64,000 nucleotides of DNA, taken from assembly GCA_027482225.1 (NCBI GenBank), contig JAIXWD010000007.1, forward strand, positions 1-64,000. The letters are read 5' to 3'. Every line of letters starts with the position of its first letter. Position 1 is the first letter of the stretch. Positions 63,260 to 64,000 of the stretch are shown one piece after another. The notes beneath the pieces are model-generated. The model worked only from the letters and a program-made list of their open reading frames with translations, searched no databases and was not told where the DNA came from. The position numbers were made by a program, and so were the translations under genes. The stretch is from Bacteroidota bacterium (GTDB lineage: Bacteria; Bacteroidota; Bacteroidia; UKL13-3).

Positions 63260-64000
63260 ATGATAGCATTAACAGATATTGGATTTGAATTTGGCGGACG
63301 CTTTTTATACCGCAACGCAAATTGGCATATTAAACCAAACGAACGTATTGGATTGATTGGAATGAACGGAACAGGTAAATCTACCTTGTTACGTGTAATA
63401 AATGGTGAGTACCAACTAACGGAAGGGAATATTTCTAAACCACGCGATTTAACCATAGGTTTTTTAAACCAAGATCAATTAAGTTTTGAAACTGAGGCCT
63501 CTATTTTGCAAGTAGCAATGAGTGCTTTTCAACGCCAACTCGATTTAGAGATTGAAATTGAAAAGATACTTAAGGTGATGGAAACGGATTACAGCGATGA
63601 GGTTTTAAATAAATTAAGTTATTTACAAACAGAGTTCGATGCGTTGGATGGTTACAATATTCACCATAAATGCGAAAAGGTGTTGGAAGGGCTAGGTTTT
63701 ACAACATCTCAACTACAACAACCGTATAAAAAGTTTTCAGGTGGTTGGCGTATGCGTGTTATGTTGGCCAAGTTATTACTGCAAAATCCCAACTTATTAA
63801 TGCTTGATGAGCCCACTAACCACTTGGATTTACCAACTATTGAGTGGTTAGAAAACTATTTGAGGGATTACAACGGAACTGTAATTGTAGTATCACACGA
63901 TAGAGAGTTTTTGGATAAAATGGTTACCAAAATTGTTGAGGTAAGCATGCAAAAAATTAATGAATACAGTGGTAACTATAGTTATTATTTAGAATCGAAG
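63260..64000 (+). CDS. ABC-F family ATPase, 5' part (cut by window end)
   Basis: The first 247 codons of an ABC-F protein. The first ATPase domain is complete: Walker A GMNGTGKST, signature FSGGWRMRVMLAKLLLQNP and Walker B LLMLDEPTNHLDL, followed by VVSHDREFLD. The linker begins at the window edge. ABC-F proteins act on the ribosome in translation or antibiotic protection and have no membrane domain. The subgroup cannot be told without the second half. Confidence 0.93.
   Translation, partial: MIALTDIGFEFGGRFLYRNANWHIKPNERIGLIGMNGTGKSTLLRVINGEYQLTEGNISKPRDLTIGFLNQDQLSFETEASILQVAMSAFQRQLDLEIEIEKILKVMETDYSDEVLNKLSYLQTEFDALDGYNIHHKCEKVLEGLGFTTSQLQQPYKKFSGGWRMRVMLAKLLLQNPNLLMLDEPTNHLDLPTIEWLENYLRDYNGTVIVVSHDREFLDKMVTKIVEVSMQKINEYSGNYSYYLESK

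Noticed and set aside
1-64000. CRISPR arrays, rRNA, tRNA, transposase genes or prophage
   Set aside because: No spaced identical repeats of CRISPR type, no cloverleaf or rRNA sequence, and no transposase or phage structural gene were found on either strand.

Overview
The window looks like a chromosomal stretch of an AT-rich member of the Bacteroidota. The reasons are: several proteins with type IX secretion (T9SS) C-terminal sorting domains (YPNP/WPNP motif, Gly-x-Tyr turn, basic tail); promoters matching the Bacteroidota sigma factor pattern (TTTG, about 19 bp, TAnnTTTG) in front of several genes; a lipoprotein TamL; families such as DUF4199, DUF6580, DUF1573 and PepSY-like DUF2874; and a complete sufBCDSE-sufT cluster. 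No rRNA, tRNA or CRISPR array was seen. I cannot name the genus.

Layout. 1-5550: end of a T9SS protein, then a large soluble multi-PAS histidine kinase flanked by two response regulators on the opposite strand. 5596-17369: housekeeping and envelope genes (lepA, a TrmH-family rRNA/tRNA methylase head-to-head with tamL, a PepSY-like protein, lon, a DUF6580 membrane protein, an M16 peptidase). 17582-19002: a secreted LamG-like T9SS protein divergent from a small XRE regulator, with a 16-bp palindrome inside the candidate promoter between them. 19043-22817: a four-gene glycosyltransferase operon. 22923-27908: a cobalamin/metal-binding protein, EamA transporter, cobalamin adenosyltransferase, FAD reductase and secreted serine hydrolase. 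28397-34359: the SUF iron-sulfur cluster operon. 34592-37162: a secreted M36 metallopeptidase.

37439-47493 is an accessory-looking block, all on the minus strand: a DUF808 protein; a three-gene MukBEF/Mks-like condensin (SMC-like ATPase, kleisin-like, MksE-like) with no nuclease subunit beside it; a MntA-HepT toxin-antitoxin pair; a double DUF1801 protein; a tripartite HipBST-like toxin-antitoxin module; and a small T9SS protein made of two sorting domains. The HipBST module has four near-identical operators spaced 41, 41 and 40 bp apart. It is bracketed by diverged direct repeats of about 180 bp; each covers the 3' end of a T9SS sorting-domain gene, one intact and one a remnant. This looks like an old insertion or duplication and is the most unusual structure in the window.

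47807-64000 returns to housekeeping genes: a very large TraB/GumN protein, a PhoD-like phosphatase, an EamA transporter, a beta-CASP metallohydrolase, upp, a START-like protein whose terminator loop is its own stop codon, umuDC behind TTGCTAA/TTAGCAA operator half-sites, a DegP-type protease, a DUF1573 protein, an omega-amidase/aminotransferase pair, and the start of an ABC-F gene cut by the window edge.

Functions are assigned from visible motifs and recalled family knowledge. No database search or structure prediction was run.
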